A DNA stretch of 64,000 bases from Diospyros lotus (lineage: Eukaryota; Streptophyta; Magnoliopsida; Ericales; Ebenaceae), in contig NC_068348.1 in the NCBI RefSeq assembly GCF_014633365.1, forward strand, positions 14,402,311 to 14,466,310, given 5' to 3'. The notes beneath the pieces were generated by a model. The model did no database searches. It saw nothing but the letters and a program-made list of their open reading frames with translations, and was not told the DNA's origin. This document shows positions 23,781 to 35,094 of the stretch, piece after piece. How positions within the stretch are numbered: the stretch's first letter is position 1; every line of letters starts with the position of its first letter. The translations under genes and the position numbers were made by a program.

Positions 23781-25181
23781 TGCAATACCCGATATTACAT
23801 GGTGTTGGAAAAGATAAGATTTCTAGTAATTTAAAAGACATTGGGTGGTCTGGAGAGCCCGAAAGTTGGCTTCGAGAAAAGAAGTAATAAATTTTCGAAT
23901 CGATGGTAGGGAATGCCCTGGGACTTGGATGTCTAGGAAAAAGGGCATGGGAATGGCAAGTGTCTCGAGAAAAGACTAATGACGCTGAAAGCAATCAGAT
24001 GGGGAATATTTTCTGGGCAAGCTCAAATTATGGCCAAAACCAAATGTTCGTAAGGGACATTCGAGAAGTTAGCGAGACCCTGAGAGTGGTCCGATTTTGC
24101 AAGTGGGGCAACGCTGAAGCGTGTTCGAGATGAATAGAGCTCCTGTGCGGGCACAGGGACAAAATCAATTTTTATCAAGTACGAGTTAGTTATTAATTTT
24201 TGAAGAAATCAAGTCTTGGGGTGGCTTGATGGTAATTTGTTCTTCCCTAAAATGGAGAATTAATGAGGAATAATTGATGGCCAAGATGGAGGATTGGAAG
24301 CCAAGATTAGTGTCTAAGAGTGACACTTGGCAAACTCTTACAAAAGAGAATGGGAGAGTTAAATTAATGCAAAAATAAAAAGAAAATGGTAATTCTAGTA
24401 TTTATGAGAGGCATGATTGTGTTGGAATAAAGAAAATCCAATTGAAAATGGAAATTAGTCTCTTGAAAATTTATTTATTTAAATTGGAAAATGATGAAAA
24501 TGGTCTTTCAAAGGTTATTCTTGAAATTAGTCAAGAATTAATTAATTGAGAAATTGGATATTTTATTGAAAAGTGAGACTTGATCCAAGGGTAGAGATTG
24601 AGTCTTGAAATTGGAAAAGATCCAAGGATGGAGATTTGAGTCTTCAAATCGGCAAGAATTGCCAAATGGGTTTAGTAATCCAAAGGAAAAATGAGGTGGA
24701 TGGTGGAGATATAATCTCCAAAGAAATTCATGGATGGGATTTAATCTTCCATAAGCACATGGATTGTGTTTCATTCTAGGGTGGAGATTGCGTCTTGGAG
24801 AAGGCAAAAGAATCCAAGGGTGGAGATTAAATGCCACATAATAGCATGGATTGTGTTTGTTTGTGTGGATGAGATTTAATCTCAAAAGGTAAATCCAATG
24901 GCTAGGATTGGATCTTGGATTTGAGAGATAGAAAAAGGAAAAAGGAATAGAGAAATTGGAAGAAGTCTTCTAATGTGAAGAAGAAAGGAAAGGAAAGAAG
25001 AAAAGGAAAGAGAGGAAGAAATGAAGCAAGGTAAGTCTCCATGCTTCTCTTCATCTTTTAGCCTTTTAAGTCTAAGGAGTGTAACATTTTTAAGAATTTC
25101 TCCGTAGGTGGGGAGAAGGATTTTGGCAATGATCTTTCTTTGAAGCAAAAGCTTGGAAGCTTCTAAAAGATTAAGGTAAGG

Positions 25182-28100
25182 TGTCACAACCCAATTTCTA
25201 ATAGGTCCTGACTAGCACTAATCCCTAGGTCCAGCGACCCCACTGTGGATTAGTAAGCATCTTCCCTAGCTTGATTAGCTATAAGCATTAATAATACTGA
25301 CAAAATATAGAGACATGAATTAGAATATTATATCAACTTCCTACAAAAGATCTCGATATCTCATATACAACAACTACAAAATGAATATCCATCATCTTGT
25401 TGTCATAAATACATATATAGTCCCATATCATGGGCTTTTAGTACAAATGTATACCACAAAAATAAAGTACAAAAGAATATACTTAACAATAAGTGTGCGT
25501 CTCCATAGAGGATATCAAATCAGGAATCAAAGAGGTCTGACATCATACCAAAAGATCTGTTGGACCAGTATTCAAAAGAAGAATCTCTAGAAAATATTTT
25601 TATAAAAAAAAGGGTGAGTCTTGTGAACTCACGAGTATAAGGTATGTCATGCCCACTAGGAGAGTATGTAATAAAAATGGTTGGAAAAACATCATTGATA
25701 CAATAACATAATAGTAAGATGAACAACAAGTATATGTATCATAGGTTTACATAATCTGAGGTTAAAAAAAAAAAAACATAGTGTAAGAAAAGTAGGCGCC
25801 TAAAGACAACCCCCATAAGTTGCTCATTTAACCACGTAAGTCTCCTATACTTTTTGTATGCGATGCATGCACCAAATCTAAGGACCCACTAGTAGAAACT
25901 GGCTTAACACCTATACACACATGCACACAAGTACATATACTAGCACATACATCATCATCACACTATAATACAATAATAGCCCACATCATAGCAATGTTGA
26001 AATATACTATCCATGTCTTTCATGGCCTTGGCATGCCAAGTCTTATAGTACCATGATCTTTTCCTGCTGTGAGTCACCAGGGATCTACTAGTTAGTCCTC
26101 TAATAATGCAAATGATACCCTACTTAATGCACAAGTCATGGCCATTTATCATTTCATGCGGTCCATAAAATGCACCATATCATTCAATATTTCACATACT
26201 CAAAGACAAGAAATTAGTTAGGGCATCACTTATAATCTTATGCTTATGTCTTTCCCAGTAAGATGAAAATATTTTATGCATTTTAGAAACATTTAAAAGC
26301 ATTTTTCCATGATCCGCATATAAAAATCATGTACAAGTTATGCATGAAACATTATATACATGCACAATATAAGGTAAACATAACATATCTCGTCTACTCG
26401 CCTAGGAAGGAATGACTCAAGTCTGAGCTTGGGGAGAAGATTGAGCGAAATCCTGAGAATCCAAGCCTATAATGAATAGAACAGGGTGGTCACCTTAGGG
26501 TAATAGAAATAGCGACGTAATGAAAATTACTGAAGATCTTAACCACTACCTAACACCCCGAATGTATCTTGACCCACACAATATTTGAATTTGGCACCAT
26601 AGAATTCGTCAAGCTTAGCCATCGACTACGCCATCATGCCTCGCCATGCATGTTACCCGTAAGTGTATAATGGAGCTACACACCCACTTATAGGCTGCAA
26701 TAAGAATAATATATATATATCTATATTCACTCATAACTAGATTTCTTTTAATATAGATAATATTTTAAAGTTTTTCCAAATATATATATATTTATGACTT
26801 AATTGATAAATTTTTTAAAAGCGTAATAATTCATTAATTAGTGATTTAATAAATGGATTACAAAAAATTGTAATATGCTAGTTCAAAATAAAATGAATCC
26901 ATCATAAATCAGGATTTGGGGTAAACCCAAGTCATTATCATAGGCTAGCCTAGAACACACTCGAGGTCAGTCTTGCTCGGTCTCGAATCATCTAATAGGG
27001 CTTCGTCCTTAGAACTCCGATCAACAAAGTGACTCGCCAATCACATTGCCAATTCCAAGAGACCTAAAGAGAACCCAAATTAGACTGATGTCGACATCCT
27101 GAGTAGGACCAACCTAACCAAGTTATTCTAGGTTCAAGGATAAGCGACAAAAAGGGAAAATAAGTCGAGTGGGCCAAACCAAGGGTTGCCACAACTAGGT
27201 TAAACCCTGCCCAACACATTGGGTCATTCTATAACCCAATCGGGCCCTGCCATCCTAGGCCAAAACCTTACTCGACCTGCCTAAACCCAAAAGCCCTCAT
27301 TTCTTTTTTCTTTCTTCTTCCCCACATTCTGCCGCCACCGATGACCGTCGCCGACCGGTGATGATATAGCTAACCAACATACCGTTTCGAAGCCCTCACC
27401 ACAAAAATGAACATATCTCAAAATGAGAGCCATCATACGATTAGATTTTAACAGATCTAAAAATTAATTTTTAGCTAACATAGGGATTCGTTCTGTTCAT
27501 CGCTGGTCGCCGGTTGACAGCAACTTTTTCGACGATCGGAGGTTACCATGAGGTGCGCTACACCAAAGGGACCAACATATCCAAAAATGGCTAAGATCAG
27601 ACGGCTAGATTTTCGTAGATCTAGGATTTAATTTTCTGCCAAAATAGAGGACTCACTACCAGTCACCGCCAGCCACTGAGGCCCACGGTTTCCAGTGATT
27701 TGAGATCACCATCCGACACCCTCATGCATTCCAACGAACATATCCCAAAACCCACAAAATCTAACGGTCAGATCTCCGTAGATTTGAGTTTAAACATCTG
27801 GCTAAGACTCAAATCGCGCCTATATACATACATCTCATGAACAATTAGAAAAACCATCGTATATCAAACTAAAACACTTCCCTCCTTGCAGATCACGGGC
27901 ACTTTAACAATGAAAATGAAGTTGGATGCAAGATCAGACGGTTGAATCGCGAGAACCACCAAAAACCAGAGAGAGAGAGAGAGAGTACAAGAAATTTGAG
28001 ATTTAGCAATGGATTTTTAGCGACGGACATTTCCTTCGCTATTTTGCGACGGAACAGCGATGGATTGCGAATTTTTTTTTTTTTGTGAGAATTAGAAACT

Positions 28101-31100
28101 GATTTTGGCGACAGAAAAAATTACGTCACTAAAAAAATAAATAAAAAAATAAATAAAATTTAGCGACAAAAAATTATTTCTGTTTCTAAATTTTAATAAT
28201 AATAAAAAAATAAAAATTAGATTTTTATATAGCAACGAAATTTATTTTTGTCGCTAATTTTAGCGATAGAAAAAAAATTCCATCATGAAATTTTAAAATA
28301 AAAAAATAATTTAAATATTAGTTTAAATAATTAAAATAAAATTTTAATTTTAAATTTTTTATTATTAAAATTTAGCTACAAAAATTTCTTTCCGTCTCTA
28401 ACTTTAAAATAAAAAATTTAAATTTAAAATTAGTTTAAATTAAAAAATTAAAGTTAGTGACGAATTATCCAAATCCATCGCTAATTTATCGACAGAATAT
28501 TCAATCTATCGCTAACATTAATTTTTTAATTTTATTTTTTTATTCAATTAATTTATAAATATTTAAATTTGAAATGAATATTTAAATATATAAATTTTTA
28601 AATTTTATAAAAAATTAAATATATACATTTAACCATGAGATGAATATAAAAAAATTAATTTATAAAATTTAAATAAATATATTAATATTAAAAATCATAA
28701 TATTGCTAAATTCTAACTATATCAATTAATATATTTTATGTGCATAAAATAAAAAATATATTAAATGTATAATAATTAATTATTTGTAGTATTTATTAAA
28801 TGTGTACAAAATTTAAACAAATATTATATTTGAAAAATAAATAAAAAGTTTAAAAACCATAATATTATTGAAATTTTCTTTATTTTAAATTTTAAAAATC
28901 ATAAAAATGAAACAATATTGAGGGATTGCATTATATAGAAAGGAATCTATGAGCTATCTTGTCAATCTCTTTCTCTCTATAAATAGGAGAATTTCTCACT
29001 AAGCTAAAAAGTTTAAAAACCATAATATATAGATTACATTGTGTCTTATACTTGATAACAGTATCATATGTCACTATTTAATATATAGACATAGTAACAC
29101 AATTAAATGTACAATTACGTCATTCATAATAAACAACTAGAGAAGTGACATGTGTTGATCAGGATAAGAAAGTACCAAAATAAGTCCGAGATAGTTTTTG
29201 GACGAAGATATGGAATGGTTTTCACCCTTAATAGTTATACTATAAAAAAACTATAGGGGTTAATTTTTATTTTTGAAGTTTAAGTGTTATGTATAAAACA
29301 TTAATGTTGACCAAGAAAAAAATAAATATATCTCTTTATCATTTGTCCTCTCTAATTTTGTCTCTGAGTTATAGATGAAATTCAACAATCTGAAACCCAT
29401 TTTGTTGGTCTGGGTTCTGTCATTAGTATTGTTCTACTCTGTAATTGAGAATCCTAAATGCAGTGGATATTTTGGATTTTTATTTTTAATTTTTTTTTAT
29501 GAAACTCAAAATTTACCCTAGTAATTTATATATGTTATGTAGATTTCGTTTAATATATTTTTTATTTATAGAAAAAAATTATTTTTTTAAGATAACAAAC
29601 TATTAATAATTAATTCAATATATCAAATTAATTTATTATAATTATTAGATTTATAATATAATTAAATTTTTAAATAAATATTAATTTGAAATACAATAAT
29701 TTAAATTATTTTATTATCACATTTTAGATAATTACAATAATATTTTATTTAGATTATTCAATAATAAAATTTTATTTAAATTACATTATTTTTATCAATT
29801 AAATAATTATTAATATTATTTTTATAAATTATATTATTTTTTATGTAATTATTAAATATTAAAAAATAAATAAATTCAAGAGGTAGGAATCTCCTCGCCT
29901 TTTTCCTGCCAAATCCCCCCCTTTCCCCCAAAAATCTCTAACCATCTCTGGCTCTCTGGCTCTTTCTGGCTCTCTCGCCCTCACTCTCTCATCTTGCTTG
30001 CTGCCTCGCCCTCCCTCGCTCTTACTCTCTACTTCGCCCTCGCTCTCACTTTTCACTCATTGTCTCGCTCTCGCTCGCTATCTCGCCCTCGCCCGCGGCT
30101 TGCCCTCGTCTCTCACTTGCTCGCTCTGTTGCTCTCGCTCGCTGCCTAGAAAGCGTCTCTCGCTTGTAGCCCCTCGCCCTCACCCTCGCCAAGGTTCTAT
30201 ATGGTTAAATTATTTTTTTTATTTTTAATTTTTTGGATATTTATTTTACATTTTTTTTAAAATTTGTTTGCTGCTCATGTTAAATTTTGTAAATTTGTGG
30301 TGTTTTCAGTATTAGTTCATTTTTTTGGTTTAATTTTTTTATTTTTCTTTCTTTCTTCTTGCTACTCATGTTAAATTTTGTAAATTTGTAGTCTTCGCTG
30401 CTGTGTTTTTTGAGTGAATTATTAAAAATGTTCTTTTTTTTCTTTTATATTTTTTTTATGTTATTTTATTAAAAATTTATTTATTGTGTTGTTTACTGCT
30501 CATATATTTTTTATGTTTCTTTTTTTTGTGTTATTTTATTTGTTAATATGTTTTATTTGTTTTCCGTAAATTATTAGAAATGTTTGTTAGGATTGTAATT
30601 TTATTCTATTTTTGGTTATATTTAAAGTTTAAATATTTAAGTATTAATTTTTAATATTAATTAATTATCTTCTTTTTTAATAATTTTATGTTTGTTAGGA
30701 TTGTAGTGTTTTTTCTAATGTAGCGAAAATATTTTTTATTTTTTAATTATAATTAATATTTTTTAAATTTTGTAATTTTAATTTTTAATTTTTTAATTTT
30801 TTAATATACTTTAGCGATCGAATGGTTCTGTCACTAAATATTTTTTAATGTTAAATTTTTTATTTTATATTAAAAAATAAAAAATATATTTTATAAAAAA
30901 AATTTAAAAAATAGCGACAGAATATTTCGTCGCTAAAATAAATTTTTATTTTGTTTATAATTTTTTTTTAAAAAACTAGCAACGGAAATTTCCGTTCCAT
31001 CGCTAAATTTAAAAAAAATACATTTAGCAATGAAAATTTTCCGTCGCTGATCCGTAGCTAAATTGGCGACAAACCCGTCGCAAAAAAAAATAGCGACGGA

Positions 31101-31296
31101 AAAAATCCGTCTCTAAATTGATTTAGCAACGATTTTTTGGAATTAGTGATGGAATATTTCCAGCGCTAAATCCTGAATTTCTTGTAGTGAGAAAGAGAGA
31201 TAAACCGATTCTGGGGCTGCTTATGCCCCATCTTTTATATTTTTTTTATCTTTTCTTTTTTTGTTTATTTATTATTTTTTTTTTCAAATCTTTACA
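25182..31296. mobile_element. Solo LTR in A's 3' LTR, hosting a CACTA-like transposon
   Basis: The termini are TGTCACAACCC and TCTTTACA. A perfect five-base TSD, TAAGG, lies at 25177-25181 and 31297-31301. Without the DNA transposon at 27983-31189 it is about 2.9 kb, in range for a solo LTR. No gag or pol was found. Orientation could not be decided. GC-richer stretches at 27330-27780 are noncoding. Confidence 0.75.
27983..31189. mobile_element. CACTA-like DNA transposon, non-autonomous
   Basis: The right terminus read inward is CACTACAAGAAATTCAGG; the left one is GAGTACAAGAAATTTGAG, the same inverted repeat with its first bases changed. Flanks are AGA on both sides, the three-base TSD expected for CACTA, but the left one lies in a GA repeat and is weak evidence. 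Subterminal regions (about 28000-28510 and 30800-31180) are full of short motifs of the AGCGACGGA / GTCGCTAAA type in both orientations, which is usual for CACTA elements. The middle is very AT-rich with a CTCG-rich stretch at 29930-30200. No transposase is visible. Confidence 0.72.
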
Positions 31297-32641
31297 TAAG
31301 GGATGGCCCCATGGGAGGATGGGCTTACATTCCTTATAAGTGTTTCATATAAGTTTTCATGTGGTTGCCAGCATATGCAATTTGTGTGCACTAGTAGGCG
31401 GTGGACCTTTGGTCATAAGGAAGACTACGAGATTGGAAAAGGGTAGGTTGTTGCCTTAACCTTGGAGGGTTGTGATGGCAAAGAAGACTATCCATACCAT
31501 GCATGCATCTTGCATTTCATGATTATTTATGCTTACATTTACTTTGCATTGCACCCTTATTGTGTTTTAAAGTTCATAAGGTTTTTACCTCACCTTGTAG
31601 GTCTCTCATGTGCCAAGAGAAATGAGATTTTGCAAGCTTGGAGCTTTGGAAGCATGGAGCATGGATTTGTAACTTCTGTTATGTATGTTGTGTAAGCATC
31701 ATGCGGATTGTGTAAGCCTATTTGTGGGAAATGGTGGAGAAATTGGATGTATTTCGATGTATATTTATAAAGTTTAATTTTTGGAAAATTTGGGCTAAAA
31801 AGCCCAAGAGAAAAAAAAAAATATTTTTTTGGTGGTTGTCAAACAGCAGGCGTGCGGGCCCGACCCAGCACAAGCGCGAGGTCCGCAACCAACACCCCGC
31901 TCGGCCTCAAGCTAGCCAGCAGGCCCCACCGGTCAAATTTTTTTAGAATTTTGAAAAATTGGGATTTGGGGGCCATATTTGGAATATTTTTGGGCCCTGT
32001 AAGAAATTTTGAAATAAAGAAATTTTTGGGCAATTTTGGTGAAAATTCTGAATTTTTGAAAAAATAAAATAAGGGAGTATTTTTCCTTGGAATTGGGGAA
32101 TTTGATGGGTTATTTTGGAATTGTTGGCTAAGAAAAAATTTGGAGAATTTTTCGAAAGAGGAGATTTGGCCCGATATTTTCTATGGATTCTTGGGAAAAG
32201 AAAATAGGTTCAGTATGGGCTAAGCTATAATATTTCCTTTAAGAATCAAGGCTTTGGGCTATTTTGTGAAGCTAAAATCGAGACCCAAAGTATTTTAAAA
32301 TGAAAGTAAATTTGACCTTTTCTTAAGGTGGCCGTAAGTCTCAAGTTGTTGAGCAAGATGTCAACGTCATTTTGAGGGGTTCTGGGCAAGTCATCCTTGG
32401 CTCGTTTTGGTTTGAGCTAAAGAAGGATGACTCTCACTCAAGATTTTGGATTTTTTCGATGGGCTTCCTCGGGTATTTTGTTTTTGAATCCTTGAGTGGA
32501 GCGAAGGGAAAGGCAAAGCTTAGTGCCCGCCTAGAGCGTTTCTCATTGAAACATAATTCATCCTTTCATTAATGGCTTAAAGGATGAGCAATCCGGTCGA
32601 TTATTCACCAGTAGCACCCGTGGTGGGAGCGAGGTGTTACA

Positions 32642-32673
32642 GTGTTGTACCCTAGATGTTTAGCTTTTGAGTG
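32642..32673. other. Short spacer between elements A and D
   Basis: This is the 32 bases left of D's insertion site. They end in GAGTG, the left TSD of D, and join directly to 48057 when D is removed. Confidence 0.7.
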
Positions 32674-35080
32674 TGTAATACCCATGTTCGTATGAGAATA
32701 CCATATTATTTCAATAAGTTTAGAATACCGAAAAATTGGTTTGATAGCAGTTATAAGTACTGAATTGGCTGCAGGGAATACCTCGGAGTGAAATTGTCTA
32801 AGAAAAATGACATGATCTCGACGAGCGTTTCGAGATAGGATTTATGGTATCGAAAGAAATCGAATCGGGAATAGTTTTCAGTACAACTAAAATGCAGCTG
32901 TCATTTAGGCTATAAAACCGAATCATCGTAGGGGACTCTTGAAAAATCAACAGAAACTTGAGGGGGCTCTGTTTTTTAGTAATGAGCAACCCTTTGGTGG
33001 TTTCGGGATGAAACGATAGCCCGGTGAGGACACTGGGGCGAAATCGTCCGTTTTAACTAAGCTTCAAATTATTAATTTTGAATTTTCAGTATCGAAATGC
33101 AATTTAATTATACGTTTGAGGGCGTATTTGCAATTAGGAAATTGCATAAGTGAAATAGAAAGGAATTTTAGAATTTAAATGTGAAAATTTTCTATTATTA
33201 TGCTATAATATATATAATTATATATGTATATATAGTCATGCGTGTGTATACACGCAAACCCCATACCCTCTGCAACCTTGACGCCATGCTCTGCAAATCC
33301 CTGGCTCCAAGTGAAGTAATTTTCACGCAATGAGGTATGGGCAGTGAGGTGAGAGAGTAGTCGAACGCCTATAAATAGAGGGAGAAGGGAAGAAAGGAAA
33401 GCCAGAAATGGAAATGGAAGCCGTGGGGAGAGAGAGAGCTTCGAGCGAGCAAATGGCCGAGGTGATCGAGGAGAAGCTGGGAGGTGATGCAAAAGGTCGA
33501 AGGCGCCGCAAGGATAGCTGGAAGTAACTAGAGCAAACTGCTACAGCAGCAAGCGGCCATAGCCGCAAGCTCCCAAGGTTGCAGGCGGCCATGGCCGCAC
33601 GAGCAACAAGCTGGGCGAAGCTAGGGCAGTCGCAAGGAGGCCGGTGGCGGCGAGCGGAGGCCCGAGAAGCGGCTAGAAGCGGCAAAGCCGCGGCCATGGC
33701 CGCGAGCTCGTGACCGGACGGGAGGCAGGGGGGGCGGTCGCGGGCGTGGTGCAGCTTGGTGGTGGTTTGCGGGAGGCACGGCGGCGCTAGCAGCGGCTCG
33801 AGGCGACGATAGGCAGAGGCTAGTTCGCGCGCAGGTCGTGAAGAAGAAGAGAGGGAGAAGAAGAGAAGAAAAGAAAAAGAAAAAGAAAAGAAAAGGAAAA
33901 GAAAAAGAAAGAAAAGAAAAGAAAGGAAAAGAAAGAAAATAGGAAAAAATATAGAAACATCCTAGAAATTCTAGGAAAATGGGTAAGTGAGATTTATTAA
34001 TATTTCAAAGATTTTGGGCAAGAAAATGGTTCAGGCACACTTTTCGAGAATATGACACGTATACCAAGGAAGTCTGAGGGGCTAAATCAAGGTGAGTAAA
34101 AATTTCTTAGAAAATTACAGAAATTCAAGAATATTATTTTATGAATTGTTGTAGAAAATATTTGAGAAATATTTAGTTTAGATTTATTGAGGAAAAATAG
34201 GAAGAAATAGAGAAAAAATAAAAAAAATGCAATAAATTATGAAAAAATAGGTTTTAATGCTTATTTAAATAATTATGATGATTAGGATGCTCTGAGGCTA
34301 AAGATGAAGTGACTTGTGCGAATTTTGAGGTTGGCACTCAAATTGAGACGATACACGAATTTCGAGGCTGGGCACGAATATCGCGGTAAGTGGTACTCCC
34401 AAACTGGAATTTAGTTTTATGAAAAATGCTTGAATTGTAAGTGATTTATGTTTAAAAATCCGATCCTCAGGAATGTTTTCATCATATTGACATGCCCTGA
34501 TATATATCCATCACATGGACTGCATACATGACCTGACTATGAAATGCATATGTACACGTTGATATCATTGATCACACGCATTGTGGCCATAAAGAGTACG
34601 AACTGGCACCGCTATTTTACCAAGGGTGCACCCATACACCCCGGTTTCAAAAGAGGTGTCCGCAAAAATGGTGAGTAGCATGAAGGGTGCAGTTGACCCT
34701 TATGATGAGTAAGACATTGCATTCATGCACGAAACATGTTTTCTGTACCCTTACTTAGATGATTCATCATCTAACTTGGGCTTTGCCTTTGGAATATTCA
34801 AACGTTCTTGATGGAGATTGTAGCAGATACGAGGATGAATGAGGTATGAAATGACACTTAGCAAAGTGTATGAGGAATGAAATGTATGTTATGTAGCCCG
34901 TGTATTTAAGTTCTGTTACTTTGAATTCTGAACCTTTTAAGGAATGATGATGTATAACCTTATTTAGAGTTAATGTTAGTTGAAAGGAAAAAAAAACGAG
35001 GCATAGTTGAAAGGAAAAAAAAAATTATTGTCCCAGAATTGTCCCAATTTATGACGTGCCCGAGAAAACGAGGCATTACA
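32674..35080 (+). repeat. 5' LTR of element D
   Basis: It is 2407 bases. It contains a core promoter at 33370, GC-rich palindromic sequence at 33550-33830, and a purine run of AAGAAAAG units at 33840-33950. Against the 3' copy it lacks about 185 bases (equivalent of about 47797-47981) and carries filler-like sequence at 34977-35030. Confidence 0.85.
33370..33379 (+). promoter_or_regulatory. TATA box of element D 5' LTR
   Basis: TATAAATAGA sits about 700 bases into the LTR, followed by a purine-rich leader. It is the expected position for the U3/R core promoter. The matching region is absent from the 3' LTR. Confidence 0.6.
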
Positions 35081-35082
35081 GT

Positions 35083-35094
35083 TGGTATCAGAGC
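35083..35094 (+). other. Primer-binding site of element D
   Basis: TGGTATCAGAGC, complementary to the 3' end of plant initiator methionine tRNA, starts two bases after the LTR end. Confidence 0.88.

Larger units (their letters stand above)
590..32641 (+). mobile_element. Element A: old Ty3/gypsy retrotransposon, host of a nested insertion stack
   Basis: Parts in order: 5' LTR remnant to 819, PBS at 822, interior pieces 834-1586, 3535-3652, 8601-8622, 17141-18074 and 20380-23746, PPT 23747-23780, and 3' LTR 23781-25181 plus 31297-32641. Five insertions interrupt it (two of them carry further nested insertions). The interior has no intact gag or pol, only a recognisable RNase H/RT-tail relic near 21.7 kb. 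LTR termini of the TGYAATACCC...GTTACA type, the Met-type PBS and a PPT with a GAGGAtGAAAT motif resemble plant chromoviruses of the Del/Tekay kind; that lineage call is an inference. The five bases after the 3' LTR are GTGTT, but the matching 5' flank lies outside the window. Confidence 0.7.
23781..32641 (+). repeat. 3' LTR of element A, interrupted by 25182-31296
   Basis: The left part (23781-25181) and right part (31297-32641) together make an LTR of about 2.74 kb. It starts TGCAATACCC and ends GAGGTGTTACA. Both parts align with the inverted solo LTR 3653-8600. The seam near TAAGGGATGGCC corresponds to uninterrupted sequence at about 4870-4880 in that copy. Confidence 0.8.

Noticed and set aside
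29859..30228. Two opposing ORFs in CTCG-rich sequence
   Set aside because: Low-complexity simple-repeat translation within the CACTA-like element; no transposase motifs.
33175..33697. ORFs on the minus strand in D's 5' LTR
   Set aside because: They sit in GC-rich LTR leader sequence, antisense to the LTR promoter, and are not present in the 3' LTR.
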